This document shows, one piece after another, positions 8,316 to 17,059 of a stretch of DNA of 49,535 bases. The notes beneath the pieces are model-generated. The model searched no databases, had not been told where the DNA came from, and saw only the letters and a list, made by a program, of their open reading frames with translations. The translations under genes were made by a program, and so were the position numbers. The DNA comes from Amycolatopsis circi (GTDB taxonomy: Bacteria; Actinomycetota; Actinomycetes; Mycobacteriales; Pseudonocardiaceae): assembly GCF_003385235.1 (NCBI RefSeq), contig NZ_PQIA01000071.1, forward strand, positions 1 to 49,535, written 5' to 3'. Each line of letters begins with the position of its first letter. Within the stretch, counting starts at the first letter, position 1.

Positions 8316-8794
8316 TCTTCGCGAACCCTTTCGATGCGCATTCCCCGGCTGTGTTGTGCACGCGCGGACGGGATACACGCTGGCTCCTGGCGCGCCTCAT
8401 CGCACGGTGGGACAAACCATGCTCCCTTTGCCCGGCTGAGGCAACGGAAGAAGTCGTGGTTTCGGTCACGATTACGAGAACGATTCAGTCCAGGTGAGCT
8501 TAGGACGCCACTTTCTCCCGTCCAGTGAGGTGGCGACAGTCTGGTACCCCGGTGGACTGGAGGTGAACCCCGGCTTGCCGCGGCGGAGGAGGTGTCACGC
8601 TCGGTGAGCGGGGCGGGTGTCGGCGTGCTTCGGGAGCGGCAGGCCGCTGCAGGGCGGAATTGCGGAATCCTCGCCGAGGCGTTCCCGGCTTGTCCGAATT
8701 CTTTTCGAGTTCGGCCGACAAGCGCTGTCCGCGCTACGTAAACACTGCGTTTCCGAAGCAGGCGGAGCGCGCCCTCCGGTGGTAGACCTTTGCC
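8316..8794. other. 479-bp intergenic region between citA and ureA
   Basis: No convincing gene is seen. It must hold the divergent citA and ureA promoters. Upstream of ureA no strong Shine-Dalgarno is visible; TAGACC at 8783-8788, ending 6 nt before the ATG, is a weak -10 candidate for a leaderless start. TACGTA and a few short repeats are present, but I could not assign a NikR- or nitrogen-type operator. Confidence 0.5.
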
Positions 8795-9097
8795 ATGCAC
8801 CTGAGCCCGCAGGAACGCGACAAACTGCTGGTCCACGTCGCGGCGGACGTTGCTCGCAAACGGCTCCAACGCGGTGTCCGGCTCAATTACCCCGAAGCCG
8901 TCGCGCTCATCACCGACTACGTCATCGAAGGCGCCCGCGCCGGTCGCACGGTCAGTGAATTGGCCGAGGGCGGGCGGTCCGTGCTCACGCGGGCGCAAGT
9001 GCTCGACGGGGTGCCGGAAATGGTGGATTCCGTGCAGGTGGAAGCGACCTTTCCGGACGGCACAAAGCTCGTCACGGTGCACGAACCGATCGGTTGA
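8795..9097 (+). CDS. ureA: Urease gamma subunit
   Basis: A 100-aa subunit, the usual length for a separate gamma chain. It opens MHLSPQERDKLLVHVAADVA and carries the conserved LNYPEAVALITDYVIEGAR and VTVHEPIG blocks. With UreB and UreC it forms the cytoplasmic nickel urease that hydrolyses urea to ammonia and carbamate. It is the first gene of ureABCFGD. Confidence 0.97.
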   Translation: MHLSPQERDKLLVHVAADVARKRLQRGVRLNYPEAVALITDYVIEGARAGRTVSELAEGGRSVLTRAQVLDGVPEMVDSVQVEATFPDGTKLVTVHEPIG

Positions 9098-9107
9098 GGA
9101 GGAGTTC

Positions 9108-9413
9108 TTGCGGCCAGGCGAGATCATTCCCGGCGACGAGCCGGTGCCGCTGAATCCGGGTCGCGCCCGGGTTCGGCTGCGCGTGCGCAACCTCGGCGAC
9201 CGGCCGGTGCAGGTCGGTTCGCACTATCACTTCGCCGCGGTGAACCCCGGCCTGGAGTTCGATCGCGAAGCGGCCCGCGGGCATCGGCTCGACGTGCCCG
9301 CTGGGACCTCGGTGCGCTTCGAGCCGGGCATCGATCGCGAGGTTGACCTGGTGCCGCTCAGCGGAAATCGCCGGGTGCCGGGGCTGCGCGCCGAATACGC
9401 GGGGGAGTTCTGA
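9108..9413 (+). CDS. ureB: Urease beta subunit
   Basis: A 101-aa subunit with the canonical RPGEIIPGD opening, the VGSHYHFAAVNPGLEFDR block and GxxVPGLRAEYAGEF end. No ATG or GTG is available at the right place. The TTG at 9108, preceded by GAGGAGGAG (9096-9104), gives exactly the family N-terminus, so a TTG start is called. The stop overlaps the ureC ATG by one base (TGATG). Confidence 0.96.
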   Translation: MRPGEIIPGDEPVPLNPGRARVRLRVRNLGDRPVQVGSHYHFAAVNPGLEFDREAARGHRLDVPAGTSVRFEPGIDREVDLVPLSGNRRVPGLRAEYAGEF

Positions 9414-11134
9414 TGCCGGAGATCGACCGCGTCCGCTACGCCGAACTGTTCGGCCCGACCGCGGGCGACCGGATCCGGCTCGCCGACACCGATCTGCTGA
9501 TCGAGGTGACCGAGGACCGGTCGATGGGCCCCGGCGGCAGCGGCGACGAGGTGCTTTTCGGCGGCGGCAAGGTGATCCGCGAGTCGATGGGCCAGGGCAT
9601 GGCCACCCGCGCCGAGGGAGCGCCGGATCTGGTCATCACCGGCGCGGTCATTCTCGACCACTGGGGCGTGGTGAAGGCCGACGTCGGCGTCCGCGACGGC
9701 CGGATCGTCGGCATCGGTAAGGCGGGCAATCCGGACACTATGGACGGTGTCGATCCGGCGCTGGTGATCGGACCGTCCACGGAAGTGCTGGCGGGCAACG
9801 GGAAGATCCTCACCGCGGGCGGCATCGACTGTCACGTGCACTTCGTCTGCCCGCAGCTGGTGGACACCGCGCTGGCGGCCGGACTGACCACTTTGGTCGG
9901 TGGCGGCACCGGGCCGAACGAGGGCACCAAGGCGACCACGGTGACTCCCGGTACCTGGAACCTCGGCCGGATGCTGTCCGCAATGGACGGTCTGCCGGTG
10001 AACGTGTTGCTGCTGGGCAAGGGAAACACTGTCCGGCACGAGGCGTTGCGCGAGCAGTTGGCCGCCGGTGCGGGCGGGTTCAAGCTGCATGAGGACTGGG
10101 GTTCGACGCCCGCCGCGATCGACGCCTGTCTCACCGTCGCGGACGAATCCGGCGTGCAGGTCGCGATCCACACCGACACTCTGAACGAGGCTGGGTTCCT
10201 GGAGTCCACTGTAGAGGCGATCGGCGGCCGGTCGATCAACGCCTATCACACCGAAGGCGCGGGCGGCGGGCACGCGCCGGATATCATCGAGGTGTCCGGG
10301 ATGGCGAATTTCCTTCCGTCGTCGACGAATCCGACCCGGCCGCACACCGTCAACACCCTCGACGAGCACCTGGACATGCTGATGGTGTGCCATCACCTGA
10401 ACCCGTCGGTGCCCGAGGACCTGGCATTCGCGGAAAGCCGGATCCGGCCGAGCACGATCGCCGCCGAAGACGTCCTGCACGACCTCGGCGCGATCTCGAT
10501 GATGAGTTCCGATTCGCAGGCCATGGGACGGATCGGCGAGGTCATCATCCGAACTTGGCAGACCGCGCATGTGATGAAAGGCCGCCGTGGTGCGCTGCCC
10601 GGCGATGGCGCGGCGGACAATCTGCGCGCCCGTCGTTATGTCGCGAAGTACACGATCAACCCGGCGATCGCGCACGGAATGGACGCGGAGATCGGGTCGG
10701 TCGAGGTCGGCAAACTGGCCGATCTCGTGCTGTGGGAACCGAAATTCTTCGGCGTGCGCCCGCATGTGGTGGTGAAGGGCGGTTTCCCGGCGTGGGCGGC
10801 GATGGGGGACGCGAACGCTTCGATCCCCACACCGCAGCCGGTGCTCGCGCGGCCGATGTTCGGCACCGTGCCTGCCGTGGCGGCCGCGTCCAGCCTGCAC
10901 TTCGTCGCCCCGGAAGCACTGGAGTCCGGTTTATCCGAACGCTTCCGCATCGGCCGGCCGCTGGTGCCGGTCGCCAACACCCGCCGCCGGACGAAAGCGG
11001 ACATGGTGCTGAACGACGCGACCCCGGAGGTGCGAGTGGATCCGGACAGCTTCGCGGTACGGGTGGACGGGGAACTGATCGAACCGCATCCGGTGGCCGA
11101 ATTGCCCATGGCGCAACGGTATTTCCTGTTCTGA
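9413..11134 (+). CDS. ureC: Urease alpha (catalytic) subunit
   Basis: A 573-aa catalytic subunit with all expected metal and catalytic residues: His141 and His143 (CHVHFVCP), carbamylated Lys224 (GGFKLHEDWG), His253, His279, the flap/catalytic His in MVCHHLN (about 327) and Asp367 (SSDSQAMGR). It is full length and intact. A strong GGGGGAG precedes the ATG. The stop overlaps the ureF ATG by one base. Confidence 0.98.
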   Translation: MPEIDRVRYAELFGPTAGDRIRLADTDLLIEVTEDRSMGPGGSGDEVLFGGGKVIRESMGQGMATRAEGAPDLVITGAVILDHWGVVKADVGVRDGRIVGIGKAGNPDTMDGVDPALVIGPSTEVLAGNGKILTAGGIDCHVHFVCPQLVDTALAAGLTTLVGGGTGPNEGTKATTVTPGTWNLGRMLSAMDGLPVNVLLLGKGNTVRHEALREQLAAGAGGFKLHEDWGSTPAAIDACLTVADESGVQVAIHTDTLNEAGFLESTVEAIGGRSINAYHTEGAGGGHAPDIIEVSGMANFLPSSTNPTRPHTVNTLDEHLDMLMVCHHLNPSVPEDLAFAESRIRPSTIAAEDVLHDLGAISMMSSDSQAMGRIGEVIIRTWQTAHVMKGRRGALPGDGAADNLRARRYVAKYTINPAIAHGMDAEIGSVEVGKLADLVLWEPKFFGVRPHVVVKGGFPAWAAMGDANASIPTPQPVLARPMFGTVPAVAAASSLHFVAPEALESGLSERFRIGRPLVPVANTRRRTKADMVLNDATPEVRVDPDSFAVRVDGELIEPHPVAELPMAQRYFLF

Positions 11135-11820
11135 TGGACCCAGTCGCACTCATCCTCGCCGACTCCCGGTTCCCGGGTGGCGGACACGTGCATTCCGGCG
11201 GTCTCGAAGAGATAGCAGCACGAGGTCTTGTACGGTCCGAACGGGACTTGCCGGGATTCCTCTTTGGACGGTTGCGCACCGCGGGATTCCTCGCTGCCGC
11301 ATTCGCCGCCGCCGCAGCGCATGCGGCCGCCCGAGGCGTCGAGAGCAGCCATTGGCGTCGGTTGGATCAGGAACTCGACGCCCGCACGCCCTCGCTCGCG
11401 CAACGGGAAGCGTCACGGGCCCAAGGTCGAGGCACCGCGCGGTCCGGACGTGCGGCGTGGCCGTCACCAGTGCTGTCGCAGCTTCTTGCCGAAACTCCGC
11501 GCCCGCACCACCCGATCATCAGCGGCGCACTCGTCGGAATCGGCGGCGGGAGCCCGTACGACGCAGCCATGACGGTGGCCTACCTCGCCGTGAGCGGTCC
11601 GGCGAGCGCGGCCGTGCGGCTGCTCGGGCTGGATCCGTTCGCCGTGAATGCGGTGGTCGCGCGACTGGCCGGACCATTGCGCGAAGCAAGCGGCCAGGCC
11701 GCCGAGACCGCCGGTGCCGATCCGGCCGATTTGCCAGCACCAGCGTCGCCGGCGCTGGATTTGTTCGCCGAGGAACACGCTCGGCATCACCAGGAAGAGG
11801 TGCGTCTCTTTGCCAGCTGA
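11134..11820 (+). CDS. ureF: Urease accessory protein UreF
   Basis: A 228-aa protein with the UreF opening LILADSRFPGGGHVHSGGLE and the later LLGLDPFAVNAVVARLAGPL region. UreF binds the urease apoprotein with UreD and recruits UreG for nickel insertion. The ATG overlaps the ureC stop; the C-terminus overlaps ureG by 11 bp. Sequence is divergent and Ala-rich in the middle, as is usual for UreF. Confidence 0.92.
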   Translation: MDPVALILADSRFPGGGHVHSGGLEEIAARGLVRSERDLPGFLFGRLRTAGFLAAAFAAAAAHAAARGVESSHWRRLDQELDARTPSLAQREASRAQGRGTARSGRAAWPSPVLSQLLAETPRPHHPIISGALVGIGGGSPYDAAMTVAYLAVSGPASAAVRLLGLDPFAVNAVVARLAGPLREASGQAAETAGADPADLPAPASPALDLFAEEHARHHQEEVRLFAS

Positions 11821-12511
11821 ACACGGTCACGGGCATTTCCACGCCGTCAACTTCGACCCGACCGCCTCCGAACCGGATCACTACGACGCGGCACCGACCG
11901 CCGGACGGGCGTACCGGATCGGCATCGGCGGCCCGGTCGGCAGCGGCAAGACCGCGCTCACCGCGGCGTTGTGCCGGGCGTTGGGCGGCGAATACAACCT
12001 GGCCGTGGTCACCAACGACATCTATACGACCGAGGACGCGGACTTCCTGCGCCGAGCAGGCGTGCTGGACCCAGAACGGATCGAGGCAGTGCAGACCGGA
12101 GCCTGCCCGCACACCGCGATCCGCGACGACATCACCGCGAATCTGGACGCGGTGGAAAAGCTGGAAGAGAAATTCCCCGGCCTGGAACTGGTCATCGTGG
12201 AGAGCGGCGGCGACAACCTGACCGCGGTATTCAGCCGCGGACTGGCCGACAGCCAGATCTTCGTGGTCGACGTCGCGGGCGGGGACAAGGTGCCGCGCAA
12301 GGGCGGCCCCGGCGTCACGACGGCCGACCTGCTGGTGATCAACAAAACGGATCTCGCGCCGCTGGTCGGTGCCGACCTGACCGTGATGACCTCGGACGCC
12401 CACCACATGCGGGGCGAGCTGCCGGTGTTCACGCAGTCCCTAGTGGACACTCCGGACGCCCCGGCTGTCGCGGACTGGGTGCGCTCGCTGGTGCCGGTCA
12501 GGCAGGGGTGA
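11810..12511 (+). CDS. ureG: Urease accessory GTPase UreG
   Basis: A 233-aa GTPase delivering nickel. The N-terminus is His-rich (EHGHGHFH), the P-loop is GGPVGSGKT (40-48), and the CPH metal-binding motif is in TGACPHTAIRDD; ESGGDNL and VINKTDL are also present. There is no ATG or GTG upstream of the conserved region; TTG 11810 with GGAAGAGG at 11793-11800 is the best start and overlaps ureF. The His-rich start may partly compensate for the missing ureE. Confidence 0.95.
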   Translation: MPAEHGHGHFHAVNFDPTASEPDHYDAAPTAGRAYRIGIGGPVGSGKTALTAALCRALGGEYNLAVVTNDIYTTEDADFLRRAGVLDPERIEAVQTGACPHTAIRDDITANLDAVEKLEEKFPGLELVIVESGGDNLTAVFSRGLADSQIFVVDVAGGDKVPRKGGPGVTTADLLVINKTDLAPLVGADLTVMTSDAHHMRGELPVFTQSLVDTPDAPAVADWVRSLVPVRQG

Positions 12512-13221
12512 AGGCACACGCACGCCTAGTCGCCGTCCTCGACAACGGACGGACGGTGCTGCGAGAACTGAAGTCGATGGCACCGCTGACGCTCGTCCCG
12601 CGTCGCCAGCGCGGTCCGGGAGCGGTGGTGCACCTGGTCAACTCGGCCACCGCCCCGCTCGGCGGTGATGAGCTGCGGCTCGAGATCCACGTCGCGGCTG
12701 GGGCAGACCTGACGCTGTCCGGCGTCGCGGCGACCCTTGCGCTGCCCGGTCTGCGTGAGGTGCCGAGTTTGTCCACTGTGGAGGTGGTCGTCGAGGACGG
12801 CGGATCGTTCGAGTACCTGCCGGAACCGACGGTCGTTACCGCTCGCGCCGACCACGTCGCCGTGCTGCGCGCCGACCTGGCTTGTGCTGCCCGGTTCCAC
12901 ACCCGCGAGGTGCTCGTCCTCGGTCGAGAAGGCGAGCGCCCAGGCCGCTTGTCCTCCACAGTGCACGTGACCTGCGGCGGCGTCCCGGCACTCCGGCAGA
13001 CGCAGACCGTCGGCGACGCTTCCCTGGACGCGAGCCTCGCTGTGCTGGCCGGACACCGCGTACTGCTGACGGACGTCGAGTTCGGCGGGCCTTCTGGCCG
13101 AGCCGAGTCGGGTCCGTGGTGGTCGCGAACGCCGTTGGCCGCGGGCGGGATGCTGACCACCGCGCTGGCCCCGGACGTCGTGACAGCGTCCTCTCTGGAT
13201 CGATCCCGCACCGGCAGGTGA
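12508..13221 (+). CDS. ureD: Urease accessory protein UreD (UreH)
   Basis: A 237-aa scaffold protein that binds the urease apoenzyme. Recognisable blocks are SMAPLTLVPRR, HLVNSATAPLGGDELRL (a typical UreD pattern of gain-of-strand repeats) and FEYLPEPTVV. The GTG start overlaps the ureG stop as GTGA. It ends the urease operon; 162 bp without a clear feature separate it from pdxH. Confidence 0.9.
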   Translation: MKAHARLVAVLDNGRTVLRELKSMAPLTLVPRRQRGPGAVVHLVNSATAPLGGDELRLEIHVAAGADLTLSGVAATLALPGLREVPSLSTVEVVVEDGGSFEYLPEPTVVTARADHVAVLRADLACAARFHTREVLVLGREGERPGRLSSTVHVTCGGVPALRQTQTVGDASLDASLAVLAGHRVLLTDVEFGGPSGRAESGPWWSRTPLAAGGMLTTALAPDVVTASSLDRSRTGR

Positions 13222-13383
13222 ACAGCGGAATGGCAGCTGGTTTCCGCCGGATTGCGGGCCGGTGGCGGGGCGGGCGTGGCAGGAGTCACCGTTCGGTGGG
13301 TTTCGCCGGGACCGGCGACCCAATACCGTCGCTGGATAGCCGTGATTCGACACCCTCACCAGGGGTAACGGAGGTTGGGCCGG

Positions 13384-14049
13384 ATGACACCGGAGATCGA
13401 CGAGGCGGTCGTGCGGCTGCCTGGCATGCGGGTGGCCTACGACGGTGCGCCGTTTGACGAGTCGGCGCTCGCGGCCACGTGGCATGAACAGCTGGAAAGC
13501 TGGCTGAGCCAAGCGGTTTCCGAAGCGCTCGCGGAACCCAACGCGATGGTGCTCGCGACCGCCGACGCCGAGGGCAGGCCCTCCTCTCGCACGGTGCTGT
13601 GCAAGGGCCTCGACGAACGCGGAGTGGTTTTCTACACGAACTACACCTCGTCGAAGAGCCACGACCTCACGGCCACGCGCTACGCGTCGGCCACCTTCCC
13701 CTGGTACCCGCTGCACCGCCAGGTGACGGTCCGCGGCGAGGTCGAGAAGGTCAGCGCGGACGAGACGGCCGCCTACTGGGCCCAGCGCCCGCGCGGTTCG
13801 CAGCTGGGAGCGTGGGCGTCGCCGCAGTCGCGAGTGGTCGACGGACGGCGCGCGCTGGACAACGCCCTGCGCAACATCGAACGCCGCTTCGCCGACGTCG
13901 AGCAGATCCCCGCCCCGCCGCATTGGGGTGGTTGGCGGATTCGGCCGGACTTTGTTGAGTTCTGGCAGGGCCGTGAGGATCGGCTGCACGATCGGCTTCG
14001 CTTCCACCGCACCCACGACGGGTGGCATGTGGAGCGGTTGGCTCCCTGA
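13384..14049 (+). CDS. pdxH: Pyridoxine/pyridoxamine 5'-phosphate oxidase
   Basis: A 221-aa FMN enzyme making pyridoxal phosphate. Family hallmarks are SSRTVLCKGLDERGVVFYTNYTSSK, the WYPLHRQVTVRGEVEKV block and the C-terminal WGGWRIRPDFVEFWQGREDRLHDR with the substrate-binding R-L-H-D. ATG 13384 is preceded by CGGAGG at 13369-13374; an in-frame TTG at 13375 lies directly on that ribosome site and is rejected. Confidence 0.96.
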   Translation: MTPEIDEAVVRLPGMRVAYDGAPFDESALAATWHEQLESWLSQAVSEALAEPNAMVLATADAEGRPSSRTVLCKGLDERGVVFYTNYTSSKSHDLTATRYASATFPWYPLHRQVTVRGEVEKVSADETAAYWAQRPRGSQLGAWASPQSRVVDGRRALDNALRNIERRFADVEQIPAPPHWGGWRIRPDFVEFWQGREDRLHDRLRFHRTHDGWHVERLAP

Positions 14050-14104
14050 GGTTTCGTTGCGGCTTGTCGCCTGGCGGCGACATTGCGCACGGATGGTGAG
14101 GCGG

Positions 14105-14143
14105 GCACCCCGATTTTTTAGTGTGACTACGGCGCCGGGGTGC
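14105..14143. repeat. 8-bp inverted repeat with T-rich loop downstream of pdxH
   Basis: GCACCCCG (14105-14112) and CGGGGTGC (14136-14143) are exact complements enclosing a 23-nt loop that holds a run of six T. The T-run lies in the loop rather than after the stem, so it is only a possible termination or processing element for the pdxH transcript. Confidence 0.35.
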
Positions 14144-14160
14144 GTCGGCTGCGGGGGCGG

Positions 14161-14211
14161 TCGTGAGGGGAACCCTGAGGGACTCTGAGTTCGTGAGGGT
14201 TCCCCTCACGA
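14161..14211. repeat. CGTGA/TCACG palindrome, copy C (decayed)
   Basis: Arms TCGTGAGGGGAACCCT (14161-14176) and its complement (14196-14211) give a 16-bp perfect stem, and the 19-nt centre still shows GAGGGACTC from the family interior. Total length is 51 bp, the same as copies A and B. The inner halves no longer pair, suggesting decay of a once complete palindrome. Confidence 0.85.
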
Positions 14212-14296
14212 ACTTCACGGGGTCGGGGAGCAGGCGGTGTGGAGGCCTCGGCTGCCGTGCGGGGAAAATCACCTGCGCCAGCTTCGTTAGCGCAAC

Positions 14297-14302
14297 TAAG
14301 CT
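14297..14302 (+). promoter_or_regulatory. -10 box TAAGCT for the MFS gene, probable leaderless start
   Basis: TAAGCT ends 8 nt before GTG 14311, and no ribosome site is visible. A partial dyad (TTAG...CTAA, 14286-14299) overlaps it and may be an operator. Confidence 0.45.
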
Positions 14303-14310
14303 GACAGCTC

Positions 14311-15609
14311 GTGACTTCAGAACCGGGGATAATGCCGCCCCGAAACGGGGCCCGCAAGCTCCTCGGCCGGATCGTCGTCGACACTCGTCCGCTCAAGATT
14401 CCGGCTTTTCGGCGGCTGTGGATGTCCACCGCGGTCACCGCGGTCGGGTCGCAGCTCACCGCGGTCGCGGTGCCGAAGCAGGTTTTCGACATCACCGGAT
14501 CGTCCGGTTACGTCGGGCTGACCGGCGCGGTCGCGCTCGTGCCGTTGCTCGTGTTCGGGCTGTGGGGCGGGGCGATCGCCGACGCCGTCGACCGGCGGAA
14601 GTTGCTGCTCGTCACCAACGTCGGCGTCGCGGTCACCTCCGCGCTGCTGTGGCTCCAGGCGTTCGCCGGGATGCATTCGGTGTGGCTCGTGCTCGGGCTG
14701 CTCGCCGCGAACCAGGCGTTTTTCGCGATCAACATGCCCACTCGCGGCGCGGTCGTCGCGCGGCTGGTGCCTGCCTCCTTGCTGCCGTCGGCGAACGCGC
14801 TCAACACCACGATGGCCACGTTCGGCGCGGTGTTCGGTCCGTTGTTCGGCGGGGCGCTGATCCCGGTGATCGGACTGTCCACTTTGTACTTGGTGGACGT
14901 CTGCGCGCTGGCGATCACGTTGATCGCGGTGTGGCGGCTGCCCTCGATCCCGCCGCTCGGCGAGGGGGCGCGCAAGGCGGGGATCGGCTCGGTCATCGAC
15001 GGATTCCGTTACCTGGCCAAGCAAAAAGTGCTGCTGGCGTCGTTCGTCGTGGACATCATCGCGATGGTCGCCGGCATGCCGCGTGCGTTGATTCCGGAGA
15101 TGGCCGAGCGGACGTTCGGCGACCCTCCCGGCGGCGGTCCGGCGCTCGGCATGCTCTACGCCGCGCTGCCCGCGGGCGCGATGCTGATCGGGTTGTTCTC
15201 CGGCTGGCTGCACCGGGTCCAGCGGCAGGGGGCCGCGGTCGTCATCGCGATCTGCTGCTGGGGCGCGGCGATGGCGGCGTTCGGGCTCGCGCATTCGCTG
15301 TGGCTGGCGCTGGTGTTCATGGCGCTCGGCGGCGCGGCGGACATGGTCAGCTCGGTGTACCGGCAGGCGATCCTGCAGACCGCCACCACCGACGAGATGC
15401 GCGGACGGCTCCAGGGCGTGTTCACCGTGGTCGTCGCGGGCGGGCCGCGGATCGCCGACCTCACGCACGGCTGGTCCGCCGCGGCGTGGGGGACCAGGAT
15501 CGCGGCGACCGGCGGTGGGCTGCTGGTGATCGTGCTGACGGTGGCTTCGCTGGCCGTTCTGCCGGGGTTCTGGCGGTACCGGGCACCGGTCGAAGAAGAG
15601 GGCCACTGA
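14311..15609 (+). CDS. MFS transporter (EntS-like exporter family)
   Basis: A 432-aa protein with about 12 hydrophobic segments after the cytoplasmic start PLKIPAFRRLWMSTAVTAVG. The loop-2 signature GAIADAVDRRKLLLVTN and the second-half ILQTATTDEMRGRLQGVF are typical of the EntS/YbdA-type MFS exporters. The substrate is not known; no siderophore genes are next to it. The GTG at 14311 is chosen as a probable leaderless start. Confidence 0.88.
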   Translation: MTSEPGIMPPRNGARKLLGRIVVDTRPLKIPAFRRLWMSTAVTAVGSQLTAVAVPKQVFDITGSSGYVGLTGAVALVPLLVFGLWGGAIADAVDRRKLLLVTNVGVAVTSALLWLQAFAGMHSVWLVLGLLAANQAFFAINMPTRGAVVARLVPASLLPSANALNTTMATFGAVFGPLFGGALIPVIGLSTLYLVDVCALAITLIAVWRLPSIPPLGEGARKAGIGSVIDGFRYLAKQKVLLASFVVDIIAMVAGMPRALIPEMAERTFGDPPGGGPALGMLYAALPAGAMLIGLFSGWLHRVQRQGAAVVIAICCWGAAMAAFGLAHSLWLALVFMALGGAADMVSSVYRQAILQTATTDEMRGRLQGVFTVVVAGGPRIADLTHGWSAAAWGTRIAATGGGLLVIVLTVASLAVLPGFWRYRAPVEEEGH

Positions 15610-15632
15610 CACTCGCGTTACTCCAAACGGAA

Positions 15633-15638
15633 TAGCAT
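15633..15638 (+). promoter_or_regulatory. -10 box TAGCAT for the lipoprotein gene, probable leaderless start
   Basis: TAGCAT ends 7 nt before ATG 15646. It overlaps the alternative in-frame ATG at 15637, which argues against that codon being the start. Confidence 0.55.
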
Positions 15639-15645
15639 GCCCGAT

Positions 15646-16209
15646 ATGCGTGCATACCCGATCGCTTTGTTGATCTCCGCCGCCGCTGTCCTCACCGCCT
15701 GCTCTTCTGGCGAGCAGAAAGCAGCCGCGCCGCCGCCCGCAACCAAGGCTCCGTCCTCTCCGCCTTCTTCGTCCGCGCCCGCCAACAAGGCGTCGGACAC
15801 CTGCGCTCTGCTGCCCGCCGACGACGTCAGCAAGGCGATCAAGATCCCCGGCATCTCGTCGAAGGCCGGTCCCGCCCACGACAACCCTGCCAACGGCGGC
15901 AAGGCCACGAGCTGCGAATACGTCGTCGAAGGCAAGACCGCCGGCGCGCTCGCGGTGACCCGTTACGAGGGTCGCAAGGCCAAGACCGCGGACATGATCG
16001 CCGCGATCAAGAAGGCCAAGCCGGGCGCGGTCGACGTGCCGGGCTTCCCGGACGGCGCCGTCTTCTACACCGACGAGCAGAAGACCGCGACGCTCGCCGC
16101 GGCCAAGGTGTCCAACGGGGTTCCGGTGCTGGTCAACTACACCGGACCGGTCAAGATGACCAAGGAAATGATGACCCCGCTCGTGCACACGGCGGTCGCC
16201 AAGGCCTGA
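15646..16209 (+). CDS. Secreted lipoprotein, DUF3558-like
   Basis: A 187-aa exported lipoprotein. The signal peptide MRAYPIALLISAAAVLTAC ends in lipobox LTAC with acylated Cys19, followed by a Ser/Ala/Pro-rich linker (about 20-50) and a compact domain with two further Cys (DTCALLPADDVSKA and ATSCEYV), probably a disulfide. This pattern fits DUF3558 lipoproteins of actinomycetes, whose function is unknown. It is a single gene between the MFS exporter and a permease pseudogene. Confidence 0.85.
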   Translation: MRAYPIALLISAAAVLTACSSGEQKAAAPPPATKAPSSPPSSSAPANKASDTCALLPADDVSKAIKIPGISSKAGPAHDNPANGGKATSCEYVVEGKTAGALAVTRYEGRKAKTADMIAAIKKAKPGAVDVPGFPDGAVFYTDEQKTATLAAAKVSNGVPVLVNYTGPVKMTKEMMTPLVHTAVAKA

Positions 16210-16264
16210 TCGGCCGACTTCCCGTCCAGGTCCGGACAAGGCACACTAACCGCCCATAGCGGAC

Positions 16265-17059
16265 GTGAGCGAGGGTGCCGCCAAGGTCGGCGAGCCGTTC
16301 CTGACCTTCATGGTCGCGTTCGCGGTGATGTGTTCCGGGATCACCTCGGCGTCGTCGGCGGCTGTCGCGTTCGGCGCGACCTATCTCGCGGCGTTCGTGA
16401 AGCTGCCGACGGTGCTGGTCGGCATCGCTTTCGTGGTGCTGCTGGCGCTGATCAATTTCCGCGGCGTCGGCGAGTCGGTGAAGGCCAACGTCGTCCCTAC
16501 CTGCATCGAGCTGTCCGGCTTGCTGATCATCGTCGGCGTCTGGGCGGTGCTGAACGGCGACGGCGAACCGTCCCGGCTGGTCGAGATCGACACCGCGGAC
16601 AAAACGTGGCTGGTCGCCATCTCCTCGGCGACGTCGCTGGCGTTGTATGGCCTCTCGAATAAACGCGTCCTGCCGCCGGTGTTCGGCCGCGTGCACCCGA
16701 CTCGCCGCACGCCGTGGGTGTCGATCATTTTCACCAGCGTCATTGCCATCGGATTAGCGTCCTTTGTGGACACAAGTGCACTCGGCGGCACGACCGCGTT
16801 GCTGCTGTTCGTGGTGTTCGCCATCGTCAACATCGCGCTTCTGGTGCTGCGCAAGGACAAGGTGCCGCACAAGCATTTCCGTGCCCCGACAGCCGTGCCG
16901 GTGCTGGCCGCGATCTTCTGCCTGTACCTGGTGAGTCCACTGTCCGGCCGACCGGCGCAGGATTACCGGGTGGCTGGCATCCTGTTGTGGGTGGTGAACC
17001 TCCTGGTGAAGCGCGCGCTCAGTGGTGCGTCATCGCGGCCTGAAGCCACCAGGCGCTGA
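16265..17059 (+). pseudogene. Amino-acid permease (APC superfamily) remnant with N-terminal truncation and internal deletion
   Basis: The open frame codes for 264 residues that look like two separate pieces of a cationic/neutral amino-acid permease of about 450-500 aa. Residues 1-125 match the middle (VMCSGITSASSAAVAFGATYLAAF, ALINFRGVGESVKANVV), and from about residue 130 the sequence jumps at SATSLALYGLSNKRVLPPVF to the loop before TM9, so about 90 residues including TM6-TM8 are missing. TM1-TM2 are also absent and no good start or ribosome site is seen. The frame has stayed open, so the deletion is in frame and perhaps recent. The 3' end overlaps the TPP enzyme gene by 41 bp. Confidence 0.75.

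Noticed and set aside
14286..14302. IdeR/DtxR iron box in front of the MFS exporter
   Set aside because: TTAG and CTAA flank a dyad, but only about 10 of 17 positions match the box as I remember it and no siderophore genes are near.
14317..16239. 640-residue minus-strand open frame opposite the MFS exporter and lipoprotein
   Set aside because: Antisense shadow; both plus-strand genes have clear domains.
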